46,651 nt of DNA, taken from NCBI GenBank assembly GCA_944323505.1, contig CALUST010000026.1, positions 1 to 46,651 of the forward strand, given 5' to 3'. The notes below the pieces were generated by a model, which was not told the DNA's origin, made no database searches, and saw only the letters and a list, made by a program, of their open reading frames with translations. Each line of letters starts with the position of its first letter. Position 1 is the stretch's first letter. Made by a program: the position numbers and the translations under genes. Source of the stretch: an uncultured Bacteroidales bacterium. Its GTDB lineage: Bacteria; Bacteroidota; Bacteroidia; Bacteroidales; UBA932. Below, piece after piece: positions 36,778 to 46,630 of this stretch.

Positions 36778-38295
36778 TCAATAGCCCGGATTCTGCTCCA
36801 TGAGATCATTAGAGTCTATCTCGGTCAGAGGAATAGGGAGGAGCAGACGGTTTTTTGTCGCATTCTTGCCGATTTCCTGCAAGAAATCCAGGGCATATTC
36901 CCCGTTGTTGAGACGTATCATATCAAACCATCTGTGACCTTCGAACGCCAGTTCCATCCTGCGCTCATGGATGATTCTCTCCCTCAGCCATTCCTGTCCC
37001 TCCTGACTGTCAAGAGATATGCCTGCAGGAACGAGAGTCTCTATGTCAGGCAGTCCTGCTCTCTTCCTCACGATATTCAGCGGTACGCAGGCATCTTCAG
37101 TCTCCCCGAGTTCATTGAGGGCCTCGGCCTTTTTCAGGAGCACATCGGCATATCTGTAGACCACGAAGTCAGCTGCACTCGTATTGTATTCAGGGGAATC
37201 GCTCTTTGACACAAGGAATTTCCTCACGTTATACCCTGTGTTGGAGTTGCCCGGATCGTATGTCACACCCTCGAATGCAGGGCAGCCGTCATACAATACA
37301 GTCACATCCTTTCTGAGGTCGCCTTCTTCCCACTGGCTCATGAACTCCTCCGTAGGCTGGTTCCATCCGTATGCCCCGGCGACCATCCCTGAGTTTCTCG
37401 GACCCATGAATGCGGAAAGCCAGGATGACTGGTTGTCGCCGCTCCAGAAATCGTATTGTGTGTCGCCTGAATACCCTACAGTGAAGAGGGCCTCCTGGCT
37501 TGTCTCTGCCCTCATGCCGAAATTGTCGGCATAGACACATTGCGAGAGATCATATCCGAGGTCCGCGATGTCATCGCACAGGTTCACTACTTCCTGGTAG
37601 TGGCTTTCAGGATTCCATGTCAGATAGATGTCGGCAAGCATACACATGGCAGCTTCCTTGCTTGCCCTGTTGTAGTCTGCCCCTGTGTAGGATCTCTTTT
37701 CCGGCAGAAGAGAGATGGCCTCGTTACAGTCCTTGACAATCTGCTGGTAGCAGGCATCGAGGGACGCCCTTTCCGAGTTGATGTCATCATCCGCCTCGTG
37801 AGGCTCGAGGATGAGCGGGACTCCGCCGAAAAGCCTGACAAGGATGTAGTAATAATGCGCTCTCAGGAAATATGCCTCACCGAGAGACCTCTGACGGATG
37901 TCGGCACTTGTCCTGTTGCCTTCGCCGGTGAGGGATTTGATGACAGTGTTGCACTGGCCTATGCCCACCCAAGGCGATCTCCAGATATAGAGAGCAAAGG
38001 CATTGGAGGCATCGGCGGCAAAATTGGCGCACTGTACTGTCTCGATTCCGTCCTCTCCGCCGCCTGCACCGACTTCGGAGTTGCCGGCTATGATGTCAAG
38101 GGACCAGATGCGCTGGTTGTACAGGTTGGATGACTGAAGGGGCACATAGCAGCCGTTGGTGAGCGCAATCGCCACAGAGTCTGTGACAGATACGTTTATG
38201 TCCACCGCGTATGGCGGGAAACTGTCGAGGAAGTCCGAGCATGAAGCGGACAAGGCTGCCACGGCAGCGATAATCAATATTTTGAACTTTTTCAT
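36778..38295 (-). CDS. SusD-family glycan-binding lipoprotein (dextran locus)
   Basis: A 505-aa protein with lipobox ALSASC. It has SusD core motifs (SPWVGIGQCNTVIKSLTGEG, SLGEAYFLRAHYYYILVRLF, GGVPLILEPHEADDDINSER) and the C-terminal RIIHERRMELAFEGHRWFDM. It caps the SusC transporter encoded 13 nt upstream and binds the glucan ligand. The C-terminal LMEQNPGY ending is typical of SusD. Confidence 0.94.
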   Translation of the reverse strand: MKKFKILIIAAVAALSASCSDFLDSFPPYAVDINVSVTDSVAIALTNGCYVPLQSSNLYNQRIWSLDIIAGNSEVGAGGGEDGIETVQCANFAADASNAFALYIWRSPWVGIGQCNTVIKSLTGEGNRTSADIRQRSLGEAYFLRAHYYYILVRLFGGVPLILEPHEADDDINSERASLDACYQQIVKDCNEAISLLPEKRSYTGADYNRASKEAAMCMLADIYLTWNPESHYQEVVNLCDDIADLGYDLSQCVYADNFGMRAETSQEALFTVGYSGDTQYDFWSGDNQSSWLSAFMGPRNSGMVAGAYGWNQPTEEFMSQWEEGDLRKDVTVLYDGCPAFEGVTYDPGNSNTGYNVRKFLVSKSDSPEYNTSAADFVVYRYADVLLKKAEALNELGETEDACVPLNIVRKRAGLPDIETLVPAGISLDSQEGQEWLRERIIHERRMELAFEGHRWFDMIRLNNGEYALDFLQEIGKNATKNRLLLPIPLTEIDSNDLMEQNPGY

Positions 38296-38308
38296 GATTC
38301 AGACTGTT

Positions 38309-41300
38309 TTAGAAATTGAAATTGACTCCGAGGCTGAATGTGCGGGAGACAGGGTAGCGGTTGCCGTCGATACCGTTGATTCCCACTTCAGGGTCGAATC
38401 CGGAGTATCTTGTCAGTGTGGCCACATTCTCGCAAGAGAGGTATATCCTCGCGTTCTCGATGGATATCTTCTGGGTCCACCGTGCAGGGAATGTGTAGCT
38501 GAGGGTGATGTTCTTGAGCCTCAGATATGAGCCGTCCTCGACAAACCTGTCGGAAATCCTGGAGTTGTGGTTAGGGTCACCGTACACTGCACGCGGCATC
38601 ACTGTGCTTGTGCCGTAGCCGACCCAGCGGTATTTGACTGAAGCCGTCTGGTTGTGTGCGGAAGACATGCCTTCATTGGAGATGCTGTTGGCATTGAATA
38701 TGTCATTTCCTGCCACTCCCTGAAGGTATACAGAGAGGTCGAACCCTTTCCATGAGAATGTGTTCACCATGGAGAACAGCCAGTCTGGGTTCGGGTCGCC
38801 GATGACAGTGCGGTCGTCCTCATTTATGACGCCGTCATTGTTGAGATCCTTGAACCTGATGTCTCCCGGGGCGGTACTTGCCTCCTGGAAGGCATGGGAA
38901 TCCACTTCTGCCTGTGTCTGGAACAGCCCGTCAGTGACATAGCCGTAGAACACATTGATAGGCAGCCCGTTCTTCTGCATGGTGATGTAGGCTCCGCCTG
39001 TCTCGTTCTGATAGAGAGGAGTGTCACTGTTGAGGCTGACAATCCTGTTCCTGTTGAATGTGGCAGTCACGGAAGTCTCCCACCTGAATCCGCCTCCGAT
39101 ACCTTCGAAATTGACGGAGTTCAATGTGAGTTCAAATCCTCTGTTGCTGACCTTTCCTGCGTTGGTATAGGTCGTGGAAGTGTCCTCGTATCCGGAAGTG
39201 ATAGGAATTGCCGCCTTTACGAGCATGTCGGTGGTATTCTTGATATATCCGTCAAGGGAGATGTTGAGTCTTGATTTCCACAGGCTCAGGTCGAGACCGA
39301 TATTGCCTTGGCGGACTTCCTCCCAATGGATGCTCGGGTTGGCCATCGTCTCTGCCATGAGAGTGGTCACCACCTCGTCACCGAATATGTATGCTCCTGT
39401 GTTGTAGGTCTGTATATAGGCGTATGAACCTATCTTGTCATTACCTGTGATTCCGTATCCTGCCCTGAGCTTGAGGTCGTTTATCACGAAGTCGCCCCCC
39501 CCGTTGCCCGGGAACCATCTTTCCTGCGAGATACGCCATGCGGCTGATGCGGAAGGGAAATTACCCCATCTGTGGTTCGGACCGAACCTTGACGAGCCGT
39601 CCCGGCGGAATGTCACTGTGAGAAGGTATCTGTCATCGTAGGAATAATTGGCTCTTGCCATGAATGAGAACATCGCCCAGTCGCTTGAAGAGCCTCCAAG
39701 AGCCTTGGTGGATGTGCCGTTGTCGAATTCGTGCACGTCATCGAAGAGAAATCCGCCCTTGGTGCCGTTGAATGCCGAGTTCCTGTTCCACTGGGCCGAG
39801 GTACCTGCCATTACGTTGAGGTAGTGCTTGCCTTTGAAAGTGTGGTCGAATGTGAGGTAGTTGTCCCACAGATATGTAAAGGCCTTGTTGGCGTCCTGGT
39901 ATCTTGTGGTCTCCTCTACAGGAGTCGGCTTGTAAGGGTAGGCATAGGACATGTTGTCGTTGAACCAAAGTTTTGCGTCGTATCCGAATGTGCTCTTGAA
40001 CTTGAGCCATTTCGTGAATGTCACCTCAGCCGAGATATTTGCAAGGAAGTTATATCCTGTGGTCTTGTTGTCATTTGTGTAGAGAGTACCTATAGGGTTG
40101 CGGACATCTCCGTACCAGTAGGCATTACCTTCCGGACCGCTCCATGAACCGTCCGCGTTCTGCAGAGGCTGCGTAGGCAGGGCATTCATGGCGTCTGTCA
40201 CAGAGTACGACCCTCCGGTCTTGGTGTCAGTGGAGAAAGTGATGTTGTTGGTGAATTTCAGCCATTTGAGCACCTGTGCGTCATTGTTGTTCTGGAATGT
40301 GAACCTTCTGTATCCGATGGTCTTCACCGTACCCTTCTGGTCCATGAATCCTCCTGAGACATAATAATGTGCCTTTTCGTTTCCTCCGGAGTAACTTACG
40401 GTGTAGTTCTGCATGAATCCTGTCTGGAACATCTCATCCAGCCAGTCGGTACCTTCCCCGAGAGATGCAGGATTGCTCCATTGCGGGTTAGGCGTCAGCC
40501 CTCCTGCAGATAGCATGTCATTGGAATACGCCGCATATTCGGCGGCATTCAGCATCTCCGGCATATAGGCCACATTCTGCATGGCCCAGTTGGCAGAGAC
40601 ATTCACTTTCCCCTCGCCGGTGGAGCCTCGCTTGGTGGTCACCATCACCACTCCGTTCGCTCCGCGTGAACCGTATATGGCAGTGGCGGAGGCATCTTTC
40701 AGGACATCTATCCTGTCGATGTCGGCAGTGTTCAGGGACGACAGCCCGAGATCGGTAGGCACACCGTCAATCACCACGAGAGGGTCGCTGTCGTTGATGG
40801 TGCCCAGCCCCCTGATCTTGATGGACACATTGTCGCCCGGCTTGGCCGCATCAACAATATACACACCTGAGACCTTTCCCTGGAGAGCTTGGCCGACATT
40901 CGTGACAGGCGAGTCCTTCAGGTCCCGGCTTCCTACTGATGAGACTGCCCCGGTGAGATCACGTTTGCGGACAGTACCGTATCCGACCACTACCACTTCT
41001 TCAAGGAACTGGGAGTCGTCTTCCATCACCACATTAATGGTCGTGAGATCCCCGACAGGGACTGTCACTGTCTTGTAACCCATGAAAGAGACTTCGATTG
41101 AAGTCCCCGGGGATACCGTCAGGGAGAAATTGCCGTCAACATCAGTGATAGCTCCTGATGTCCTGTCCTGGACATCGATGACTGCAGCTCCGATTACAGG
41201 CAGCCCTGCATTGTCTGTCACTGTACCGCTGATGTTCCTTTCTTGTGCCGATAAGGTCTGGCATAGAAGAAGCAGACCTGTCATTACACAGATAAAAGAG

Positions 41301-41314
41301 AATAAACGCTTCAT
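38309..41314 (-). CDS. SusC-family TonB-linked transporter (dextran locus)
   Basis: A 1001-aa protein. The ATG at 41314 (MKRLFSFICVMTGLLLLCQT, cleavage after LSAQ) is preferred over one at 41383, since it gives a clean signal peptide. Domains: carboxypeptidase-D-like (NISGTVTDNAGLPVIGAAVI), TonB box/plug (EEVVVVGYGTVRKRDLTGAV, DPLVVIDGVPTDLGLSSLNT, AIYGSRGANGVVMVTTKRGS), and a barrel ending RTFSLGVNFNF. It moves dextran oligosaccharides into the periplasm with its SusD partner. The upstream gap to the regulator (178 bp) contains only a poor -7 match. Confidence 0.94.
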   Translation of the reverse strand: MKRLFSFICVMTGLLLLCQTLSAQERNISGTVTDNAGLPVIGAAVIDVQDRTSGAITDVDGNFSLTVSPGTSIEVSFMGYKTVTVPVGDLTTINVVMEDDSQFLEEVVVVGYGTVRKRDLTGAVSSVGSRDLKDSPVTNVGQALQGKVSGVYIVDAAKPGDNVSIKIRGLGTINDSDPLVVIDGVPTDLGLSSLNTADIDRIDVLKDASATAIYGSRGANGVVMVTTKRGSTGEGKVNVSANWAMQNVAYMPEMLNAAEYAAYSNDMLSAGGLTPNPQWSNPASLGEGTDWLDEMFQTGFMQNYTVSYSGGNEKAHYYVSGGFMDQKGTVKTIGYRRFTFQNNNDAQVLKWLKFTNNITFSTDTKTGGSYSVTDAMNALPTQPLQNADGSWSGPEGNAYWYGDVRNPIGTLYTNDNKTTGYNFLANISAEVTFTKWLKFKSTFGYDAKLWFNDNMSYAYPYKPTPVEETTRYQDANKAFTYLWDNYLTFDHTFKGKHYLNVMAGTSAQWNRNSAFNGTKGGFLFDDVHEFDNGTSTKALGGSSSDWAMFSFMARANYSYDDRYLLTVTFRRDGSSRFGPNHRWGNFPSASAAWRISQERWFPGNGGGDFVINDLKLRAGYGITGNDKIGSYAYIQTYNTGAYIFGDEVVTTLMAETMANPSIHWEEVRQGNIGLDLSLWKSRLNISLDGYIKNTTDMLVKAAIPITSGYEDTSTTYTNAGKVSNRGFELTLNSVNFEGIGGGFRWETSVTATFNRNRIVSLNSDTPLYQNETGGAYITMQKNGLPINVFYGYVTDGLFQTQAEVDSHAFQEASTAPGDIRFKDLNNDGVINEDDRTVIGDPNPDWLFSMVNTFSWKGFDLSVYLQGVAGNDIFNANSISNEGMSSAHNQTASVKYRWVGYGTSTVMPRAVYGDPNHNSRISDRFVEDGSYLRLKNITLSYTFPARWTQKISIENARIYLSCENVATLTRYSGFDPEVGINGIDGNRYPVSRTFSLGVNFNF

Positions 41315-41492
41315 TAGTTCAGTTTTAATGTTTGTGTTAACCATGTGTGCAGTCTGAACTGCTTTTCCAAAATTCGTCAACACTCATCTGACTTCAAAGC
41401 GACAGTAATTAAATAGTAGTGTGGATTAGAATTTAATATCTTGGTAATAAATATTATATGAAAATATTGCCGATTTGAAATAGTAGTTCTTT

Positions 41493-43151
41493 TTAAAGCC
41501 CGATATGCATTATCTGCTTCTCGAATTCCTCCCTTCCTGCGATGGAGGCATTGCGCATCTTGACACGGTAATTGTATATTGTCGAGACTGATCTCCTGAG
41601 GAAATGCGCGATTTTGACCGAATCGTTCACACCGAGTCTGATGAGAGCCATCACCCTCAGTTCCGTAGACAGGATATTGTCTTTGGACGTGTCCTCAATC
41701 CTCTTGTCCTCCTGGAGAAGAGCGTTCAGACGATTGATGAAGTCAGGGAAGAGGTCAAGGAATGTGGCATCGAACTGGGCGTAGAATTCGTTGAGCTCCT
41801 TTTCGATGAATTCCCTTGACTTGAGGGCTTCCATGATTTCTGAGAATCCTCCGGCCCTGGCTGCCTTTTTCAGCATTGACCTGTATCTTTCAAGACCTTC
41901 TATGTAGTCTGAGCACATGTCGAGATACCGTGCAAGATATGATTCCTTGATGCTGTTTGACTCCTTGAGCATGACAATATATTCGTGGAGTCTCGTGTTC
42001 ATTTCCTCCAATTCTTTGTTTTTCTCGCGGGTATTCTTCTCTGCCACAGAGACTTTTCTCATCGCTTTGACAATGGCGGCTATTGCGAGCACAAGCATCG
42101 CCGCGAGAACGCTGAGTCCTGCAAGAAGTTCCCTCATCTGTTTCTGCTTCAGCCTCATCTGCACGTTGTACGAGTCTGAAATGATTGGCAGGAGGCTGTT
42201 GATGGACTGGATGTTGATTCTTGCGTTTGCCGTCATGGCGTCATTGACTGCCCTTGTGATGTAGCGGTATGCCCTGACCACATCACCTCTCTCATACAGC
42301 AGTGCAGCGAGCTCGTGAAGCGACTTGTATTCATTGACAGGTGTCTTCAGGTCATTGATTGCACTTTCCGCATAGTGGAAGACGGCCTTGCCGGTGTTGC
42401 CGCATTGCAGGTGTGCATTGCCTATTATATAACTGAGAATGGCCTTTTCGTGCACCGATATGTCTGGAGAATTGTATCTTACATATAGGCTGTCAAGTAT
42501 TTCGTCCGCTCTTCCGTTGTCCAGCATTATTTCTGAATAGACATAAAGTCTTGATATGTCGTCGCTTCCGAGTCTGTCGAAGAGCATATTCCTGTAGAAG
42601 TCCCGTTTTGTCGTGTATTCATCCCTGAGAACCGGGTCATCGGATGCGGCACGCATGCCGTTGTAAAGCGAATTGTAGATATGATAGTAGCGAGGCTGAT
42701 ATTTCTCATCCAGATTGTCCACATCAATGTCTGACATGACGGTCAGCGCTTCGGCGAACATCCCGGAAAGCACATATCTGTCAGCGAGATCCAGCATGGA
42801 GTCGTATATCATTGCCGCATTTCCCGTCTCATTGGCGACAGCCTGCTTTTTTCTTGCATACGTGATGGCCGAGTCTATGTTGTACTGGTAGTATTCGTCA
42901 TAGAGCCTGTCATATATCCTGTAGATGTCTGTCCCTGCAGCATCCTCCAGTCCGGATTTTATCTTTTCTATCTCTGAGTTCTTGGCTGAGGCATAGGCAT
43001 CCTTGTCTTTGAGGGTGCTGTCAAGTTCCTCCAGGATTCTCCTGACCTCGGGGCTGTAGTCGTATTGCGAATCTCTTCCGCATGATACGGCAGTCATGAG
43101 CAGCATTGTGGCTGCCAGACAGGCGGCGAATGTCCTGTGCCGGATGAACAT
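41493..43151 (-). CDS. DUF6377 membrane-bound regulator with TPR sensor
   Basis: A 552-aa protein from the ATG at 43151; an upstream in-frame ATG at 43193 gives a poorer signal. The N-terminal signal/anchor (FAACLAATMLLMTAVSC) is followed by a TPR-like helical region (about 30-320), a membrane span (LLAGLSVLAAMLVLAIAAIV) and a coiled coil (VAEKNTREKNKELEEMNTRL). The cytoplasmic C-terminus ends in a LuxR-like helix-turn-helix (ELRVMALIRLGVNDSVKIAH, SVSTIYNYRVKMRN). The layout resembles SusR-type inner-membrane sensors that activate the adjacent susC operon when oligosaccharide appears in the periplasm. It is encoded just upstream of, and co-oriented with, the dextran SusC. Confidence 0.85.
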   Translation of the reverse strand: MFIRHRTFAACLAATMLLMTAVSCGRDSQYDYSPEVRRILEELDSTLKDKDAYASAKNSEIEKIKSGLEDAAGTDIYRIYDRLYDEYYQYNIDSAITYARKKQAVANETGNAAMIYDSMLDLADRYVLSGMFAEALTVMSDIDVDNLDEKYQPRYYHIYNSLYNGMRAASDDPVLRDEYTTKRDFYRNMLFDRLGSDDISRLYVYSEIMLDNGRADEILDSLYVRYNSPDISVHEKAILSYIIGNAHLQCGNTGKAVFHYAESAINDLKTPVNEYKSLHELAALLYERGDVVRAYRYITRAVNDAMTANARINIQSINSLLPIISDSYNVQMRLKQKQMRELLAGLSVLAAMLVLAIAAIVKAMRKVSVAEKNTREKNKELEEMNTRLHEYIVMLKESNSIKESYLARYLDMCSDYIEGLERYRSMLKKAARAGGFSEIMEALKSREFIEKELNEFYAQFDATFLDLFPDFINRLNALLQEDKRIEDTSKDNILSTELRVMALIRLGVNDSVKIAHFLRRSVSTIYNYRVKMRNASIAGREEFEKQIMHIGL

Positions 43152-43247
43152 TCCTCTTGCAGCAGAGGAGAAATAAAGTGTCTGGACTCTCATAGGCGTG
43201 CTGGTAGTGTCTGAAAATGGGAATGATGCAAAAAGAAGATGGTTTGC

Positions 43248-43289
43248 CTGTCAAACTATGACCTGTCTGGTGACAGTTTGTCTGTCAAA
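43248..43289. repeat. Paired CTGTCAAA repeats upstream of the DUF6377 regulator
   Basis: CTGTCAAA occurs at 43248-43255 and 43282-43289, with TGACAGTTTG (partly inverted) between them at 43271-43280. It is in the promoter region of the regulator and could be an operator. Confidence 0.35.
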
Positions 43290-43293
43290 TGGA

Positions 43294-43353
43294 AAAGGGC
43301 GACCCTTACCTTTGCGATGATTGGGAATCATGAGCAGGCAGGAGTCACCCTTT
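43294..43353 (-). terminator. Hairpin terminator of the acyl-CoA carboxylase operon
   Basis: On the minus strand AAAGGGTGAC (plus 43353-43344) pairs with GTCGCCCTTT (plus 43303-43294) with one T-G pair. It encloses a 40-nt loop that has its own ATGATT/AATCAT hairpin. A short T run (TTTT) ends the stem. It begins 34 nt after the biotin carrier stop codon. Confidence 0.6.
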
Positions 43354-43386
43354 CATTTGCCGCTTTCCAGGCGACTGTTCCGGAAG

Positions 43387-43869
43387 TTATGCGATAGTCA
43401 CTACAGGAACGCCTTCAAGGACAGAGTCGCCTTTGTTGACATGGATGGCTGTCACGGTCCCGGCATGGTCTGCCTCGATGGCATTTTCCATCTTCATGGC
43501 TTCAAGGACGGCCACCTGCTGCCCGGCTTTGACAGTGTCTCCGACCTTAACGGAGATTTCCACAATCACGCCCGGGAGAGGGGAGGTCACAGGCTTGCCT
43601 GCGCCTGATGCCGCCGGTGCTGCCTGAGGTGCAGGAGCGGCTTTCGGAGCCTCTGCAACAGGAGTAGGGGCAGGTGCAGCCTGTACCGGAGCGGTCTGAG
43701 GCTGTGCTGTCTGCGCCGGAACTGCAGCCTGTACGGAAATCGGTGCGGAACCGTTGCCGAGTTCGACCTTATATGAAGCCACCACGGTGACATCAGCCAC
43801 ATTGCCGTCTACGGAATTGATGGTGACATTGTAATCGTTGCCGTTGATTTTGAAATTATATTGTTTCAT
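43387..43869 (-). CDS. Biotin carboxyl carrier protein of acyl-CoA carboxylase/decarboxylase
   Basis: A 160-aa protein. The N-terminal about 45 residues form a small beta domain (KQYNFKINGNDYNVTINSVD). A Pro/Ala-rich flexible linker follows (about 46-90), then a biotinyl domain (about 92-160) with the biotinylated Lys126 in VLEAMKMENAIEAD. It carries the carboxyl group to or from the carboxyltransferase encoded upstream in the same operon. It starts 20 nt after the small OadG-like gene. Confidence 0.94.
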   Translation of the reverse strand: MKQYNFKINGNDYNVTINSVDGNVADVTVVASYKVELGNGSAPISVQAAVPAQTAQPQTAPVQAAPAPTPVAEAPKAAPAPQAAPAASGAGKPVTSPLPGVIVEISVKVGDTVKAGQQVAVLEAMKMENAIEADHAGTVTAIHVNKGDSVLEGVPVVTIA

Positions 43870-43889
43870 TTCTTCAGGTTTTATTCATT

Positions 43890-44108
43890 CTACTTTTTCC
43901 TTTCCGGAAGCTGCCGCAGTGTGGCATATCTTGATGTCCAAGGGGTCTGGACCGGTTTCATCGTGAGGACGAAACTTTCCTGGTCATGAACCTCGTCGGC
44001 CATGCAACGGTCAAGCGCCATTGCAATCGCTGCGCAGATTTCTCCGCCGATGCCCTTGTCGAGATTGGCGGCAAGTTCGAAAGCCTTATCAGGAGTCATT
44101 TCATTCAT
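43890..44108 (-). CDS. Short OadG/MmdD-like protein lacking the membrane segment
   Basis: A 72-aa soluble protein. Its body, GEICAAIAMALDRCMADEVH then DQESFVLTMKP..TPWTSRYATLRQLP, resembles the cytoplasmic C-terminal tail of OadG/MmdD subunits (EIxAAIAxAL, HDxES.VLT, SPWSSK-x-Y-x-LR). Those subunits normally have an N-terminal membrane span and help assemble sodium-pumping decarboxylases. Here that span is missing, and the ORF starts at MNEMTPDKAFELAANLDKGI. It lies between the carboxyltransferase and biotin carrier, where Bacteroidetes place this subunit. The assignment is by motif memory only. Confidence 0.65.
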   Translation of the reverse strand: MNEMTPDKAFELAANLDKGIGGEICAAIAMALDRCMADEVHDQESFVLTMKPVQTPWTSRYATLRQLPERKK

Positions 44109-44179
44109 TTTGCTTCAGCTTTAAGGTTGCTAAATTCCTGCCTTCACCGGGTTTGGCCTCAGGTCAGGCAGGCATCACT

Positions 44180-45742
44180 CTACAGAGGCAGGTTGTCATG
44201 TTTCTTAGGAGGGTTGACCTGTCTCTTTCCGGCCAGCTGCTCAAGGGCGCGGATGACGCGGAACCTTGTGTTGCGAGGCTCGATGACATCATCAATGTAG
44301 CCGTAGCTTGCAGCCTGATACGGATTGCAGAAGAGGTCATCGTACTCTTTCTTCTTCTCGGCTGCCACACGGGCCTTCTCCTCAGGGTCTTCGATGGCTT
44401 TGATTTCTTTTGAGTAGAGGATTTCGACTGCTCCGTCCGCACCCATGACCGCAATATTGGCTGACGGCCAGGCATAATTGATGTCTCCGCGGAGCTGTTT
44501 GCAGCTCATCACGATGTGGGAGCCTCCGTAGGACTTCCTGAGGGTGACAGTCACCTTAGGCACTGTGGCTTCGCCGTATGCGTAGAGGAGTTTTGCCCCG
44601 TGGACGATGATTCCGCCGTATTCCTGCTGGGTCCCGCAGAGGAAGCCAGGTACGTCTACAAGGGTCACGAGCGGGATGTTGAATGCGTCGCAGAAGCGGA
44701 CAAAACGGGCGGCCTTCCTGGAGGCGTTGATGTCAAGTACGCCTGCGAGAATCTTCGGCTGGTTGGCAACGATGCCGACTGAGCGTCCGTTCATGTGGGC
44801 AAAGCCTATGATGATGTTCTTTGCCCAGTTCTTGTGTATCTCGAAGAATTTTCCGTCATCGACGATGCTGCCGATGACCTTGTACATGTCGTAAGGCTTG
44901 TTCGGGCTGTCTGGAATGATGTCGTTGAGGCTGTCGTCGACTCTGCCTGCAGGGTCTTCCGTCGGTACGAAAGGAGCCTCTTCCATGTTGTTCTGAGGGA
45001 TGAAGCTCAGGATGTCCTTGATGATCTGAATGCCTTCCTCTTCATTCTCGGCGGCGAAATGTGCGACACCACTCTTGGTGGCATGGACGCTTGCCCCGCC
45101 GAGTTCCTCCTGGGTGACCACCTCACCGGTCACTGTCTTCACGACGCCCGGGCCTGTAAGGAACATATATGAGGTGTTCTTGACCATTATATTGAAGTCG
45201 GTAAGGGCAGGAGAGTAGACCGCACCGCCTGCGCAAGGTCCGAAAATGCCGGAAATCTGAGGTACGACGCCTGAAGCGAGGATATTTCTCTGGAAAATCT
45301 CTCCGAAGCCTGCAAGTGCGCAGATGCCTTCCTGGATACGTGCTCCGCCGGAGTCATTCAGCCCGATGCAAGGCGCCCCGTTCTTGATGGCCATATCCAT
45401 GACCTTGCAGATCTTCTGAGCCATTGTCTCGGAAAGGGAGCCTCCCGACACTGTGAAATCCTGTGCGAACACATACACAGGCCTTCCGTCAACTGTCCCG
45501 TGTCCTGTCACCACACCATCACCGTCGAACTTTGTCTTTTCCATCCCGAAGTTGGTGCAACGGTGCTGCACGAACATATCATATTCCTCAAAGCTGCCTT
45601 CGTCAAGCAGCATTGCAATCCTTTCACGGGCAGTGAATTTCCCTTTCTGGTGCTGAGCGTCGATTCTTTTCTGGCCGCCTCCCATGCGGGCTTTGGCTCT
45701 GCGCTCGACAAGCTCTTTGATTTTTTCCTGTTGAATACTCAT
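44180..45742 (-). CDS. mmdA: Acyl-CoA carboxylase carboxyltransferase (methylmalonyl-CoA decarboxylase alpha / PccB-like)
   Basis: A 520-aa crotonase-fold carboxyltransferase with both halves. The N-half has [53 protein letters not shown] and [16 protein letters not shown]. The C-half has [35 protein letters not shown] and [18 protein letters not shown]. It interconverts propionyl-CoA and methylmalonyl-CoA with carboxybiotin, the propionate step of the Bacteroidetes succinate pathway. The sodium-pumping beta subunit gene (oadB/mmdB) is not next to it, so carboxylase rather than decarboxylase direction is possible. A very long untranslated leader lies upstream. Confidence 0.93.
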   Translation of the reverse strand: MSIQQEKIKELVERRAKARMGGGQKRIDAQHQKGKFTARERIAMLLDEGSFEEYDMFVQHRCTNFGMEKTKFDGDGVVTGHGTVDGRPVYVFAQDFTVSGGSLSETMAQKICKVMDMAIKNGAPCIGLNDSGGARIQEGICALAGFGEIFQRNILASGVVPQISGIFGPCAGGAVYSPALTDFNIMVKNTSYMFLTGPGVVKTVTGEVVTQEELGGASVHATKSGVAHFAAENEEEGIQIIKDILSFIPQNNMEEAPFVPTEDPAGRVDDSLNDIIPDSPNKPYDMYKVIGSIVDDGKFFEIHKNWAKNIIIGFAHMNGRSVGIVANQPKILAGVLDINASRKAARFVRFCDAFNIPLVTLVDVPGFLCGTQQEYGGIIVHGAKLLYAYGEATVPKVTVTLRKSYGGSHIVMSCKQLRGDINYAWPSANIAVMGADGAVEILYSKEIKAIEDPEEKARVAAEKKKEYDDLFCNPYQAASYGYIDDVIEPRNTRFRVIRALEQLAGKRQVNPPKKHDNLPL

Positions 45743-46630
45743 AATCTGTATTTTTAAGTATTAATACAATTCCTTTCTTATTCCCGTCCTGGACCCGTTG
45801 CCCTGGTCCGGGGGCTTGGGTTTGCGACCCTGGGTTTGCGACCCTGGGTTGCGGCCTTGGGTTGCGGCCTTGGTTTGTGGTCCGTGATCTGTTGCCCTGA
45901 GCCTGTTGTCCGTCGTCCGTGGTCAGCTGTCCGGGGGCCACCGTCCGGTTTTTGTTGCCCTTTGGTCTGCTGTCGTCAGTCGTCCGCGGTCTGCTGCCCG
46001 TGGTCAGCTGTCCAGAGGCTGCTATCCGTCGTCCGCCGCCAGTCGTCCAGTGGTTGCTATCCAAGGGCTGACATCCGGAATCAGTCTTCTGTCGTCAGTC
46101 TTCTGTCGTCCGTCGTCCAAGGACTGCTATCCAAGGACCAGGGGCTTGGTCTGCTGTCTTGGGATCCTCCGTCCTGGGTTTTGCTGCCCTGTGTCCGGGG
46201 GCTGTCGTCCACCGTCCTGAGGCTGACTTGGGGCTGACATCCGGAATCAGTCGTTGTCCTCCACCCGGGTTTTGCTGCCCTCGGGTCCGTCGTCCGTGGT
46301 TCGGATTCCGACTGAAAGTGTGTTTTTGCCCGTCCGTCTGCCTCTGCCGGCCTTCCTGCTCTTCCTTATAGCCCCGTTCTTCTCTGTCGGCTCGTTTAGA
46401 CTACTTGCCCGCTCCGCTCTGTCCGCCGTCTGTCGTCAGTCTTGTCAGTCTTCACACACCCATCGGCCTGCCCATTGCCACATCTCACAGCCAGCACCAA
46501 CCATTCCTGTCTGGCTTCCTGGGTCAGTCGTCATGGATTTGCCGTCTGCCGCCATAGGCCTGCTCCTGTCTCTCAGGTCATTGCCATGTGGCAATACCAG
46601 TATAGATTGGAGCAATCAGCATAAACCGTA
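45743..46630 (-). other. Repeat-rich, T-poor leader region upstream of mmdA
   Basis: About 880 bp with no convincing gene. Exact tandem repeats: TGGGTTTGCGACCC twice (45817-45844) and TGGGTTGCGGCCT twice (45845-45870). Exact dispersed repeats: a 16-mer starting CCGTGGTCAG at 45917-45932 and 45998-46013, and a 22-mer starting GGGCTGACATCC at 46065-46086 and 46231-46252. Many looser GTCGTCCG/GTCGTCAG words fill the rest. The plus strand is A-poor, so an mmdA transcript would be U-poor. A -7 box at plus 46631-46638 would make this region a 5' leader. Near its start are a 14-codon ORF (MLIAPIYTGIATWQ) and an ATTGCCA/TGGCAAT hairpin (46580-46595). Confidence 0.6.

Noticed and set aside
43307-43314. 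Plus-strand TACCTTTG promoter box near 43310
   Set aside because: No TTG at the right distance and no plus-strand gene follows. The box lies in the loop of the operon terminator.
45624-46064. Minus-strand 146-codon frame (Gln/Thr/Arg/Pro-rich) overlapping the mmdA start
   Set aside because: It is a low-complexity translation of the short repeats, out of frame with mmdA and extending into it. The openness is explained by the lack of T on that strand.
45817-46252. CRISPR-like array in the repeat region
   Set aside because: Repeats are of different lengths, some directly tandem, and irregularly spaced. There are no uniform spacers and no cas genes.
45836-46371. Plus-strand frames rich in Cys, Ser and Val in the repeat region
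   Set aside because: The same repeats yield overlapping open frames in several phases (45836-46237, 45906-46220, 46159-46371), which marks compositional openness and not coding.
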